The notes under the pieces were generated by a model. That model was not told where the DNA came from, searched no databases, and was given only the letters and a program-made list of their open reading frames with translations. The position numbers were made by a program, and so were the translations under genes. DNA of 64,000 nt, taken from contig DEJG01000001.1 in the NCBI GenBank assembly GCA_002353295.1, positions 69,327 to 133,326 of the forward strand, read 5' to 3'. The stretch comes from Prevotella sp. UBA2754 (GTDB lineage Bacteria > Bacteroidota > Bacteroidia > Bacteroidales > Bacteroidaceae). This document shows, one piece after another, positions 37,240-45,928 of this stretch (the stretch's first letter is position 1; every line of letters begins with the position of its first letter).

Positions 37240-38412
37240 TTACTTTGTAGTGTCAACGAACATAGCAACACGGTTGAAGTCGTTCTCCTCAGAGATCTCG
37301 CTGGTTGCACCAAGACCCTTAGTGGTGATGCGATCCTTAGCGATCTTATAACGCTTAACCAGTGCATTGGCAACAGCCTCAGCGCGCTTTTCAGAAAGTT
37401 TCTGGTTCAGCTCTGCAGGACCCTCTGGAGAAGCATAGCCCTTAACAACAACCTTAGCCTCAGGATGATTCTTCATGTACTTAGCAACCATCTCAACACT
37501 TGCATACTGAGCAGCGTCGATAGTGCTCTTACCCTGACGGAAGATAACGATTGGCTGCAGAGTGGTCTCCTTCTTCTCCTCTACAATCTGAGTAGGACGA
37601 GCCTCGCACTCAGCGAGCTTCTTCTTCAGGTCGTTGATAGTAGCGTTAGCAGCGTTCAGCTGACCATTCTTAGCATCAACGTCAGAACGGAGCTCATTGA
37701 TCTTAGCGTTCAGAGCGTCAACCTCTGCCTGGTCGCGGAGCTCAGCAATCTTGAAGTTGTGAGTACCGTTGCTTGTACCGAACTTGTAGTTCAGACCAAC
37801 CTTCACAGAGAGAGCGCCATTGAACTTCTTTCCTGCACCAGTCTCAACCTTGCGGAATGGGTTAGCGTAACGAACATATGGCTGTCCGAAAACAATACCT
37901 GGCTCGATGTAGAGCTGCCACTGCTTAGCAGCACCGAGGTTGAAAGCAAAGTCAAGAGCTGCCTTGGCATTGATACCACCCTGTTTCTGTGCCCATGCAC
38001 GGCTATAACCACCACCGATCAAACCGATAACCTCGAAAGAACGTGGCTCACCAGTATAACCAGCAAATGCATTGCTCAGATTCCAAGTTGACAAAATGTC
38101 AAAGTCTGTAGCGTTGATGAAAGTCTTGCTACCGAACATAGACTTAGAATCACTCTTGTTCAGGAAGTAAGCGTTTACATCCAAAGCCAAACCGAATACG
38201 GTTGTCAGGTTCTTACCAACACGGATTCCGAACTCAGGAGACACACCCTTCATGAAACCATAGTCTCCATTTTTCATTAAAGGAGTAGCAACACCAGCAT
38301 TGATACCAATGTACCAGTTGTCACCAGCCTTGTTTGCAGTTACTGCAGTATTCTGTGCAGAAACTGAAGCTGTCATCATTGAAACAGCAAGCATTAAAAA
38401 AAGCTTTTTCAT
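37240..38412 (-). CDS. OmpA family outer membrane protein
   Basis: 390 residues. Signal peptide (MKKLFLMLAVSMMTASVSAQ), an N-terminal beta-barrel-like domain (about 25-225) with a terminal NYKFG strand, a heptad-patterned coiled coil (about 230-275, ELRSDVDAKNGQLNAANATI), and a C-terminal OmpA peptidoglycan-binding domain (VKGYASPEGPAELNQKLSEK, RAEAVANAL). It links the outer membrane to the cell wall and is usually abundant. Strong terminator downstream and a separate promoter mark it as monocistronic. Confidence 0.93.
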   Translation of the reverse strand: MKKLFLMLAVSMMTASVSAQNTAVTANKAGDNWYIGINAGVATPLMKNGDYGFMKGVSPEFGIRVGKNLTTVFGLALDVNAYFLNKSDSKSMFGSKTFINATDFDILSTWNLSNAFAGYTGEPRSFEVIGLIGGGYSRAWAQKQGGINAKAALDFAFNLGAAKQWQLYIEPGIVFGQPYVRYANPFRKVETGAGKKFNGALSVKVGLNYKFGTSNGTHNFKIAELRDQAEVDALNAKINELRSDVDAKNGQLNAANATINDLKKKLAECEARPTQIVEEKKETTLQPIVIFRQGKSTIDAAQYASVEMVAKYMKNHPEAKVVVKGYASPEGPAELNQKLSEKRAEAVANALVKRYKIAKDRITTKGLGATSEISEENDFNRVAMFVDTTK

Positions 38413-38469
38413 TTTCTTACTAACTTAGTTAAATATTAATAATCTACCTATTTCATTTAATTTCGGGTG

Positions 38470-38500
38470 CAAAATAAATAAAAAAAACAATAAGTTCCAA
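38470..38500 (-). promoter_or_regulatory. Probable promoter of the OmpA-family gene
   Basis: Minus strand TTG (38500-38498), 20 bases, TTATTTTG (38477-38470), a slightly off-consensus -7. About 57 bases of leader. Confidence 0.45.
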
Positions 38501-38511
38501 GAAAAACGTGT

Positions 38512-38536
38512 AAAAAGTACGTTTTTTCCTTAAATT
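38512..38536 (-). terminator. Possible terminator after the FadL-family gene
   Basis: AAAAACGT (38512-38519) pairs with ACGTTTTT (38529-38536) around a 9-base loop, 53 bases past the stop of the FadL-family gene. Confidence 0.4.
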
Positions 38537-38588
38537 TCTTGACTTATATTACCTTATATACCATTTTTACCCGTTTTTTTACTCTATA

Positions 38589-39911
38589 TTAAAATTTATA
38601 GTCGATTCCGACACCTATTACATTGTTGGTACGCGAATATGTTTCCTCACCATAAGCTGCTGCTTTTTTGTAGTCGCTATAGAGGCTGATAAAGTATCCG
38701 GCATTCAGACGAATCTTCTCATTGATGTTCCAAGCACCACCAAGACCGATGGAGTAACTGTCGCAAGCAAAAGATGTATTTTGCTGGTAACCGTCGGAGA
38801 GTCCGTAGTCTGTACGCTGGGCTCCGCAACTGACGGTAAACTTCTCGTTAATATCATATTCCACACCTGCCAGGATCTCATGGGTACCATGCTTCAGCTC
38901 TTTCTGACGATCGCCACTCATCTTGGCATTCTTATCATCGAAGAAATGATATTCAAGGGTTGCACGCAATTTCTTTGAAAAGTCGTATCCAACAGCGACA
39001 GAGAGCAGAGCAGGCATGTCGTAACGTGTCTTGACGCCGTCAGCATAGGGAGCTGTATATGCACCCAACTGTGTCTTGATAGCTTCCAATTTAGCTTGGG
39101 CAGCTGCAGGGTCGGCAGCCATCATAGCAGCAATCAGATTGACGCCAAGACCAGCCTCCAGCGAGTTTGTTTCGTTAGTCGTATTAATCTTGGTACGAAA
39201 CTCATAGCGGGCTGTGAGCGTCAGAGGACCTTTATGATAATTCAGACTGACTATCGGAGTAAAGCCCCACCCTTTCTGATCGACATCCAATGCCAACGAA
39301 GCCAAATCGCCCAATAATGGATGTTCCGTTGCACTCACATGTCCACGATAGTAGCCGTCGTAGTAATTGGCACGAATGCCGACAGCTGCCGAAAGACAGT
39401 CAAGAATCTTATAGGTGAAATTGACCTGTCCGCCATAGATATACTGCTTACCCTTCATCTCCGAATCGAACTTATATTGATCGGGGGTAATACCATTCTG
39501 CTGGAGCATTCCACCTAAGAGTACATTAAACATAGGGACTCCTTGTTTATATTCTACAAAGCCGCCACTACCCACAATACCAATCATGGTGGACACGGCC
39601 CAACGGTCTTTCTTATAGGAGGCAAAAAGTGCTGGAACTATTGGTGCCGACGCTTTACCTTCGTACGTCTTTTCACCAAATTTAATGTCGCGCTTCTGCC
39701 AAGGTTTCTGGAAATTGAGTGAGAGTTGCCACCCCTCGTGTCCCCAAGCCAAACCTGCAGGGTTCGAATAGGCTGCATCAATGTCGAAAGTTGCGCCACG
39801 AGCCATCATACGGTCGAATGCTATGTGATAATTCGTGTTGGTCATCAGTCCTCCTGCACGTACAATGACTGCAACAGAGAGCACTGCTAATAAGGATAAT
39901 ACTTTTTTCAT
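38589..39911 (-). CDS. OmpP1/FadL family outer membrane transporter
   Basis: 440 residues with signal peptide MKKVLSLLAVLSVAVIVRAGG. The mature start (GLMTNTNYHIAFDRMMARGATFDIDAAYSNPAGLAW region, about 20-55) matches the FadL N-terminal hatch with its NPAG motif, followed by a long beta-barrel ending in an aromatic strand (NVIGVGIDYKF). FadL proteins import hydrophobic compounds such as long-chain fatty acids. Substrate not predictable. Monocistronic. Confidence 0.9.
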   Translation of the reverse strand: MKKVLSLLAVLSVAVIVRAGGLMTNTNYHIAFDRMMARGATFDIDAAYSNPAGLAWGHEGWQLSLNFQKPWQKRDIKFGEKTYEGKASAPIVPALFASYKKDRWAVSTMIGIVGSGGFVEYKQGVPMFNVLLGGMLQQNGITPDQYKFDSEMKGKQYIYGGQVNFTYKILDCLSAAVGIRANYYDGYYRGHVSATEHPLLGDLASLALDVDQKGWGFTPIVSLNYHKGPLTLTARYEFRTKINTTNETNSLEAGLGVNLIAAMMAADPAAAQAKLEAIKTQLGAYTAPYADGVKTRYDMPALLSVAVGYDFSKKLRATLEYHFFDDKNAKMSGDRQKELKHGTHEILAGVEYDINEKFTVSCGAQRTDYGLSDGYQQNTSFACDSYSIGLGGAWNINEKIRLNAGYFISLYSDYKKAAAYGEETYSRTNNVIGVGIDYKF

Positions 39912-39937
39912 TTTTTCTTTTTAATGGATTTCGGCTG

Positions 39938-39945
39938 CAAAGTTA
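39938..39945 (-). promoter_or_regulatory. -7 box for the FadL-family gene
   Basis: Minus strand TAACTTTG, 27 bases before the ATG. -33 box not clear. Confidence 0.5.
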
Positions 39946-40049
39946 CAAAGAAAATTGTAAAAAACAGAAAAATTGACAATAAATCTACGCAATTTGAACA
40001 GATTCCCTTAATAATTCCTAATCTTTTTATTATATATATAAATAATGTG

Positions 40050-40057
40050 TAACTTTG
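40050..40057 (+). promoter_or_regulatory. -7 box for the DUF362-TonB receptor unit
   Basis: TAACTTTG, followed by a leader of about 55 bases very rich in A before the ATG at 40114. Upstream there is only a T-rich tract in the -33 position. Confidence 0.5.
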
Positions 40058-40113
40058 CAGCGCAAAAAACAAAAGAATAGTGAAAAGAAATTTAATATAA
40101 AAAACAAAAGACG

Positions 40114-41079
40114 ATGAAACAAACTAAACTTTTAATGGTTGTAGCAATGTTGATGGCTGCAACAATGGCTTTTGCACAATCAAAAGTATATTTTACCAAA
40201 GAGATTACACCAGAATCATTGGTAAGAATCTACAAAGCACTCGGTGTGGAACCCCAGGGACGTGTGGCTGTGAAGATTTCAACAGGTGAAGGCGGTAATA
40301 CGCATTACCTGAAACCTACCTTCATCCGCGACCTGGTCAATGAGGTAAATGGTACCATCGTGGAATGCTGTACTGCCTATGGTGGCACGCGCCAAGATCC
40401 TAAGAAGCATTGGGAGACCATTCACGACCATGGTTTCGACTCAATATTTGCGGTAGATATCATGGACGAGTTTCATGACATCCGTATTCCTATTCAGGAC
40501 CAGAAGCACTTGAATTATGATATTGTAGGCGAGCACTTGGCCAACTACGACTTTATGATTAATCTGGCACACTTCAAGGGACATGCCATGGGCGGTTTCG
40601 GTGGTGTGATGAAGAATGCCTCCATCGGTGTGGCCTCTACTGCTGGCAAGGCGTATATCCACACGGCTGGCAAGACCGACGATGCGAAACTGGCTTGGGG
40701 ACCCGAATATCTGGCTGCCGGCAAGACACAGGACGACTTTCTGGAGTCGATGGCTGCTGCTGCACAGGCTGTTCATAACTATTTCGGTGGCAAGATTATC
40801 TATATCAATGTGATGAACAATATGTCAGTAGATTGCGATTGTGACGGTCATCCTGCCAAACCCGAACTGCAGGATATGGGTATCATGGCTTCGCTCGACC
40901 CCGTAGCTGTTGATCAGGCTTGCCTCGACAAAGTATTCAACTACGAAGGAAAACCAGGTGATGACAACAAGCCACTTATTCAGCGTATCAACCGTCAGCA
41001 CGGCACCTATATCACCGACTATGCTGAGAAAATTGGTTTGGGTTCAAAGAAGTACGAATTGATAAACCTGGACAAATAA
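40114..41079 (+). CDS. DUF362 domain protein, secreted
   Basis: 321 residues with a signal peptide (MKQTKLLMVVAMLMAATMAFAQ). The body is the DUF362 fold: VAVKISTGEGGNTHYLKPTFIRDLV, the conserved NLAHFKGHAMGGFGGVMKN, and LDPVAVDQACLDKVF. DUF362 proteins often carry a ferredoxin domain; none is present here, but CDCDGHP (about 242-248) gives a cysteine pair. Function unknown. The next gene is a TonB-dependent receptor 29 bases downstream, so the pair may import and handle the same ligand. Confidence 0.85.
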   Translation: MKQTKLLMVVAMLMAATMAFAQSKVYFTKEITPESLVRIYKALGVEPQGRVAVKISTGEGGNTHYLKPTFIRDLVNEVNGTIVECCTAYGGTRQDPKKHWETIHDHGFDSIFAVDIMDEFHDIRIPIQDQKHLNYDIVGEHLANYDFMINLAHFKGHAMGGFGGVMKNASIGVASTAGKAYIHTAGKTDDAKLAWGPEYLAAGKTQDDFLESMAAAAQAVHNYFGGKIIYINVMNNMSVDCDCDGHPAKPELQDMGIMASLDPVAVDQACLDKVFNYEGKPGDDNKPLIQRINRQHGTYITDYAEKIGLGSKKYELINLDK

Positions 41080-41108
41080 GCCCCATCGCATTAAACTAGA
41101 TTTATATA

Positions 41109-42980
41109 ATGAAAAAAATATTTCTTATCTTGATGCTGACAACGGTGGTTGTGGGCAGTCGGGCAGAAGAAATTAATGACTCCATGAAGCTACAGGACGT
41201 GGTAGTCACAGGCACTCGTAATGCTACGGACGTGCGCTTTCTGCCACAGACGGTGACCGTGATAGGTCGCGAAAAACTGACAGAGCAGTATCAGACCAGC
41301 ATTCTGCCCACCGTCATGCAGCAAGTGCCCGGACTCTTCATCACCAGCCGTTCCATGTTGGGCTACGGCGTATCAGGTGGTGCTGCAGGAGGTATCAATA
41401 TGCGTGGCGTTGCCGGTGGCAGTGGTCAATTAATGGTACTCATTGACGGTCATCCTCAATATCAGGGCATCTATGGTCATCCGATTTCCGACAGCTATCA
41501 GACGCTAATGGCGGAGCGCGTAGAAGTGCTGCGCGGTCCTGCCTCCATGCTCTATGGTTCGAATGCTATGGGCGGTGTCATTAATATCGTGACGCGAGGC
41601 ATGAAAGAGAATGGTGTTAAAACGAACATCAATCTGGGTGCAGGTAGTTGGGGAACCTTCCAAGCTGAAGCATCCAATCAGCTACGAAGCGGCAAGTTCA
41701 CCAGTACGGTGGCAGCTCAATACGGGCGTACCGACAACCACCGTCCCCGCATGGGTTTCGAACAATATGGCGGTTATCTGAAGTTAGGCTACGATTTCAA
41801 TGAACATTGGAATGCCTATGTGGATGCCAACATCACCCATTTCAATGCCTCACAGCCTGGCAGCACCACTTCCCCACTCTACGACGCTGATCAATGGATT
41901 ACCCGTGGTGTCGTTTCGGCTGCTGTTGAGAATCACTATGGACATACAAGCGGAGCTGTGAGCGTTTATTCCAACTTCGGTCGCCACAAGATTGACGACG
42001 GTACGAGCGATGCCTCCAAACCTACTCAGCGTTATTTCCGTTCCAAGGATGCGCTGACAGGAATCTCTATCTATCAGAGTGCCCAGTTCTTCGAAGGCAA
42101 CCGCATAACGGTTGGTCTCGACTATATGCATATCTACGGCAATGCCTACTATACTTCCAAGCAGACAGGTGAGGTCCTTGATACTCCCAATAAGCAGAGT
42201 GGTAAGTCGTATCGCAACGAGATAGCCGGCTATGTGGATTTCCGTCAAAACCTGACCTCGTGGCTGACTATTGATGCCGGCATCCGCGTAGATCACCACT
42301 CCATCACAGGTACGGAATGGATTCCACAAGGAGGTATTGTGATTCGTCCGATAGACGCTGGTGAACTGAAGGCTATGGTGAGCAAGGGCTTCCGCAATCC
42401 CACTATGCGTGAGATGTATCTCTACCCTCCCTCCAATACCGATCTGAAACCAGAACGGTTGATGAACTACGAACTCTCTTGGCGCCATCGACTCGGTGCT
42501 TTCAACTATGGCGTGAACCTTTTCTTCCTGAAAGGCGACAACATGATTGTCACGATGCCAGTAGATGGCAAACCACGTAATGTGAATACCGGTAAAATAG
42601 AGAATTACGGTGCCGAACTGGAGGCTGCCTACCGCATCAATGAGCATTGGAACCTAACCACCAATCACTCGTTGCTCCACATGAAGAATCCCGTGATTGC
42701 ATCACCTAAATACAAGGGATACTTAGGAGCCAACTACAGCTGTCAACGCCTGTCTATTGTAGCTGGTCTGCAATACATCAACGGCCTATATAAAGCAGTA
42801 GGCGATGCAGAACAGAAAGAGAACTTCCTGCTTCTGAATGCTACCGTCAGCTATCGGTTGCTGCACAATCTGTCATTATGGGTACGTGGTGAAAATCTGT
42901 TAGCTCAGAGTTACGAAATCAATCTGGGTTACCCGATGCCCCGTGCCACCTTGATGGCTGGCCTACAGGTTAGCTTCTAA
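41109..42980 (+). CDS. TonB-dependent receptor (BtuB/siderophore-type, no SusD partner)
   Basis: 623 residues. Signal peptide, then a plug domain with the TonB-box-like MKLQDVVVTGTRNATDVRFLP-type start, PGLFITSRSMLG, VLIDGHPQYQGIYGHP and EVLRGPASMLYGSNAMGGVINIVTRG, followed by a 22-strand barrel ending in a terminal aromatic (LQVSF). The compact size and lack of a carboxypeptidase-like N-terminal domain set it apart from SusC transporters and favour metal-chelate, heme or cobalamin-like ligands. Co-transcribed with the DUF362 gene. Confidence 0.92.
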   Translation: MKKIFLILMLTTVVVGSRAEEINDSMKLQDVVVTGTRNATDVRFLPQTVTVIGREKLTEQYQTSILPTVMQQVPGLFITSRSMLGYGVSGGAAGGINMRGVAGGSGQLMVLIDGHPQYQGIYGHPISDSYQTLMAERVEVLRGPASMLYGSNAMGGVINIVTRGMKENGVKTNINLGAGSWGTFQAEASNQLRSGKFTSTVAAQYGRTDNHRPRMGFEQYGGYLKLGYDFNEHWNAYVDANITHFNASQPGSTTSPLYDADQWITRGVVSAAVENHYGHTSGAVSVYSNFGRHKIDDGTSDASKPTQRYFRSKDALTGISIYQSAQFFEGNRITVGLDYMHIYGNAYYTSKQTGEVLDTPNKQSGKSYRNEIAGYVDFRQNLTSWLTIDAGIRVDHHSITGTEWIPQGGIVIRPIDAGELKAMVSKGFRNPTMREMYLYPPSNTDLKPERLMNYELSWRHRLGAFNYGVNLFFLKGDNMIVTMPVDGKPRNVNTGKIENYGAELEAAYRINEHWNLTTNHSLLHMKNPVIASPKYKGYLGANYSCQRLSIVAGLQYINGLYKAVGDAEQKENFLLLNATVSYRLLHNLSLWVRGENLLAQSYEINLGYPMPRATLMAGLQVSF

Positions 42981-42992
42981 CAGATACGAAAC

Positions 42993-43024
42993 AAAAACGG
43001 AAGGTCATTTAACCTTCCGTTTTT
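42993..43024. terminator. Bidirectional terminator
   Basis: AAAAACGGAAGGT (42993-43005) pairs with ACCTTCCGTTTTT (43012-43024). It lies between the TonB receptor and the oxidoreductase operon, which converge, and it overlaps the last codons of the gamma subunit gene. Confidence 0.9.
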
Positions 43025-43557
43025 ACTATAATTTTACCACCTTCTTCGATGGCTTTCATATTCAATGGAATCAAGTCGTGATGACGTTCAGGCAATGTCT
43101 TGCGGAGGGCTTTCTCTACACCTGTTGTGCTTACTACAGGCGCCACCTTGAGCAGTCCGCCAAGCACTATCATGTTAAACACTTTTGCATTCTTCATCTC
43201 GGCAGCCTTGTCCATTGCGTCAATACGATAAATGGTGATGTCCTTACGCGTTGGCGGATTGATGATACCGTAACCATCGTAAATCAGAATACCACCGGGC
43301 TTGAGTTTCGGCTCAAACTTCTCCAGCGACGGCTGGTTGAGGACGATGGCGATATCGAACTTCGAGAGGATAGGCGAACTGATTTTCTCGTCGCTCACAA
43401 TCACCGTCACATTGGCTGTACCACCACGCTGTTCGGGTCCGTAGGCAGGCATCCAAGTCACTTCCTTGTCATCCATCAATCCTGAGTAGGCCAGAATCTT
43501 ACCCATCGAGAGGACTCCCTGACCACCGAAGCCGCTGATAATTATCTCTTTCTTCAT
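43009..43557 (-). CDS. 2-oxoacid:ferredoxin oxidoreductase, gamma subunit
   Basis: 182 residues from the ATG at 43557 (MKKEIIISGFGGQGVLSMGK); the longer in-frame version would run deep into the beta gene. GFGGQG is the family signature, followed by TWMPAYGPEQRGGTANVTV. Fourth and last gene of the oxidoreductase operon; ATGA overlap with the beta subunit. Contributes the CoA-side domain of the complex. Confidence 0.93.
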   Translation of the reverse strand: MKKEIIISGFGGQGVLSMGKILAYSGLMDDKEVTWMPAYGPEQRGGTANVTVIVSDEKISSPILSKFDIAIVLNQPSLEKFEPKLKPGGILIYDGYGIINPPTRKDITIYRIDAMDKAAEMKNAKVFNMIVLGGLLKVAPVVSTTGVEKALRKTLPERHHDLIPLNMKAIEEGGKIIVKTEG

Positions 43558-44318
43558 TTTGTCGTGTCTTTTAGATCTCCTTTCGGATAATAGTTGAACA
43601 TGTGTTCCTGCATCCACTCGTTAGCAGCCTTAGGCGACATCTTCCAACCACTGTTACAGGTTGATACAATCTCCACCAGACTGCTACCCTTGCCTGCCAT
43701 CGAAGCCTCGAAGGCCTTGCGGATTGCTTTCTTGGCAGAACGGATGGCAGCTACCGTCTCCACACTTTGACGTGTCACATAGCAGGTACCTTCCAGTGTG
43801 GCGGCAATCTCCGTGATATGCAGGGGATATCCGTGCAGGTCAGCCTGACGGCCATACGGACAGGTCGAGGTCTTCATACCCATCAACGTTGTTGGAGCCA
43901 TCTGACCACCCGTCATACCGTAAATGGCATTGTTGATAAAGATGATGGTGATGTTCTCACCACGGTTCAGAGCATGGATAGTCTCGCAAGTACCGATACA
44001 AGCCAAGTCGCCATCACCCTGATAGGTAAATACCAGACGGTCGGGCCACAGACGCTTGATAGCCGTAGCTACAGCAGGAGCACGTCCGTGGGCAGCCTCC
44101 TGCCAGTCGATATCCAAATAGTTATAGGCAAAGACGGCACATCCCACTGGGCTGACACCGACGGTCTTTTCCTCCATGCCCATCTCCTCGATGACCTCAG
44201 CCACGAGTTTATGAACCACACCGTGCGAACAACCAGGACAATAGTGCATGTGGTTGTCGTTCATCAGTGTCGGTTTCTGATATACCAGATTCTCTGGTGA
44301 AATGATTTGATTTTCCAT
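43554..44318 (-). CDS. 2-oxoacid:ferredoxin oxidoreductase, beta (TPP) subunit
   Basis: 254 residues. CPGCSHGVVHKLVAEV contributes iron-sulfur ligands, and TYQGDGDLACIGTCE ... FINNAIYGMTGGQMAPTT is the TPP-binding segment. Catalyses oxidative decarboxylation of a 2-oxoacid to acyl-CoA, reducing ferredoxin. Overlaps the alpha stop by one base (TAATG). Confidence 0.94.
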   Translation of the reverse strand: MENQIISPENLVYQKPTLMNDNHMHYCPGCSHGVVHKLVAEVIEEMGMEEKTVGVSPVGCAVFAYNYLDIDWQEAAHGRAPAVATAIKRLWPDRLVFTYQGDGDLACIGTCETIHALNRGENITIIFINNAIYGMTGGQMAPTTLMGMKTSTCPYGRQADLHGYPLHITEIAATLEGTCYVTRQSVETVAAIRSAKKAIRKAFEASMAGKGSSLVEIVSTCNSGWKMSPKAANEWMQEHMFNYYPKGDLKDTTK

Positions 44319-45397
44319 TAGATAAACTTTTTGATTTCTGCTACGATTTCTTCTGGCTCTGGCACGATACCACCCAGACGACCAAACTGCTCAACGGGTA
44401 CGGCACCATTGATGGCAAGACGAACATCCTGCACCATCTGCCCGGCATTGATCTCCACGACCAGCACCCCTTTCTTACCCTTAGCCTCCTCGGCAATAGC
44501 CTTCGAGGGGAATGGCCACAGGGTGATAGGACGAAGCATGCCTACCTTGATACCCTCTTCACGAGCCATCTCAATGGCTTTCTGCGTCAGGCGGGCAGCC
44601 GAACCGAAGGCAACAATCAGCACCTCGGCATCCTCGGTCTGCATGGTTTCGTAGCGCACTTCCTTTTCACGAATCTCAGCATATTTCTTCTGCAGATGCA
44701 GGTTGCGAGCCTCCATCGCCTCTGGTTTCAGTTCCAGCGAGGTAATGATGTTGGGCTTACGGTCCTTCGTGCGACCGATGGTTGCCCAAGGACATTGCTG
44801 GCGAATCTCCTCTTCTGTACGACGAGGTTTATAGGGAGGCAATACGATGCGCTCCATCATCTGACCAATCACGCCGTCAGCCAGAATCATGGCAGGGTTG
44901 CGATATTTGAAAGCCAACTCAAAGGCGAGGTCAACGAAATCAGCCATCTCCTGCACGGAGTTAGGAGCCAGCACGATGGTGTTATAGTCACCGTTACCGC
45001 CACCACGCGTAGCCTGGAAATAGTCACCCTGCGAGGGCTGAATCGTACCCAGTCCAGGACCGCCACGCTGCACGTTCACGAAGACGCCAGGCAGTTCGGC
45101 ACCAGCCATATAGGTAATACCCTCCTGCATCAGTGCGATACCGGGTGACGACGACGAGGTGAGCACCTTCTTACCAGCGGCAGCACCTCCGTAAATCATA
45201 TTAATAGAAGCCACCTCACTCTCAGCCTGCAGCACCACCATACCGGTTGTTTCCCAAGGCTTCAGTTCAGCCAGCGTCTCAATCACTTCACTCTGTGGGG
45301 TGATGGGATATCCGAAATATCCGTCAGCACCACAACGAATAGCAGCATGGGCTATCGCCTCGTTGCCTTTCATCAAAGTAACTTCCTGTTCTGCCAT
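44318..45397 (-). CDS. vorB: 2-oxoacid:ferredoxin oxidoreductase, alpha subunit (VorB-like)
   Basis: 359 residues. MKGNEAIAHAAIRCGADGYFGYPITPQSEV is the alpha-subunit start; SSSSPGIALMQEGITYMAGAELPGV and a C-terminal transketolase-C-like domain (VLIVAFGSAARLTQKAIEMA) follow. Best match in memory is the 3-methyl-2-oxobutanoate (branched-chain 2-oxoacid) enzyme of Bacteroidales, though 2-oxoglutarate specificity cannot be excluded. In rumen bacteria it can also run reductively to build 2-oxoacids from acyl-CoA and CO2. Confidence 0.93.
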   Translation of the reverse strand: MAEQEVTLMKGNEAIAHAAIRCGADGYFGYPITPQSEVIETLAELKPWETTGMVVLQAESEVASINMIYGGAAAGKKVLTSSSSPGIALMQEGITYMAGAELPGVFVNVQRGGPGLGTIQPSQGDYFQATRGGGNGDYNTIVLAPNSVQEMADFVDLAFELAFKYRNPAMILADGVIGQMMERIVLPPYKPRRTEEEIRQQCPWATIGRTKDRKPNIITSLELKPEAMEARNLHLQKKYAEIREKEVRYETMQTEDAEVLIVAFGSAARLTQKAIEMAREEGIKVGMLRPITLWPFPSKAIAEEAKGKKGVLVVEINAGQMVQDVRLAINGAVPVEQFGRLGGIVPEPEEIVAEIKKFI

Positions 45398-45401
45398 CTT
45401 T

Positions 45402-45632
45402 TTACTCCTCTACTTTTTTACGATAGACCGTGATACATCCGTCGGGACAAACCACTGCACACGATGTGCAGCCCGTACACTTGTCTATCTGCGCGGGCTC
45501 CACGTATGGATAGCCGTGCACATTCACACGATTGGCCAGTGCGATGACGCCCTGCGGACAGGCACTCACACAGAGCACGCATCCTTTACAACGGTCGGTA
45601 TTCACCACAATAGCACCTTTAAGTTTTGCCAT
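45402..45632 (-). CDS. 2-oxoacid:ferredoxin oxidoreductase, delta subunit (2x4Fe-4S)
   Basis: 76 residues with two classic 4Fe-4S motifs, CKGCVLCVSACP and CTGCTSCAVVCP. Electron carrier of the complex. First gene of the delta-alpha-beta-gamma operon, 4 bases before alpha. Confidence 0.94.
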   Translation of the reverse strand: MAKLKGAIVVNTDRCKGCVLCVSACPQGVIALANRVNVHGYPYVEPAQIDKCTGCTSCAVVCPDGCITVYRKKVEE

Positions 45633-45670
45633 TTTTATTTAGTTTAATGCTTTCTATCTTATTCGGTCTG

Positions 45671-45702
45671 CAAAGGTACAAATAAGTGAGAAATAAACCA
45701 AA
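45671..45702 (-). promoter_or_regulatory. Promoter of the 2-oxoacid:ferredoxin oxidoreductase operon
   Basis: Minus strand TTTG (45702-45699), 20 bases, TACCTTTG (45678-45671). Consensus at both boxes and ideal spacing, so expression is expected to be strong. ATG about 38 bases downstream. Confidence 0.85.
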
Positions 45703-45748
45703 GAAATACCTGTTTTTCTTTGGCATGAATCCCTGGACCTTTGCAGGC

Positions 45749-45928
45749 TCAGGGATTATAATAGTCTTTATGATAGAACGCCATGATGTCTTCCAACATC
45801 CGCTTCGCTTCTACGGCAGGACTCTGCGGGTCGAGTTCAATGGCCTGTATATAGCAGTTGATAGCCTCATGCCATTTCGACTCTTTGCGAAAGGCGTTAC
45901 CTTGTTCGTACCACTCTTGAGCCGTCAT
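45749..45928 (-). CDS. Very small TPR protein coupled to folD
   Basis: 59 residues, reading MTAQEWYEQGNAFRKESKWH at the start and ending with FYHKDYYNP. It contains one complete tetratricopeptide unit (WYEQGNAFRKESKWHEAINC, then YIQAIELDPQSP with the usual A, Y, A and P positions) plus a capping helix. The ATG overlaps the folD stop as ATGA (45925-45928), a strong sign of coupled translation. Function unknown; single-TPR proteins usually mediate protein contacts. The opposite strand holds an 82-codon frame that I regard as a shadow. Confidence 0.8.
   Translation of the reverse strand: MTAQEWYEQGNAFRKESKWHEAINCYIQAIELDPQSPAVEAKRMLEDIMAFYHKDYYNP

Noticed and set aside
45728..45756. AATCCCTG/CAGGGATT inverted repeat as terminator of folD-TPR
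   Set aside because: No T run follows on either strand and the right arm overlaps the TPR stop codon.
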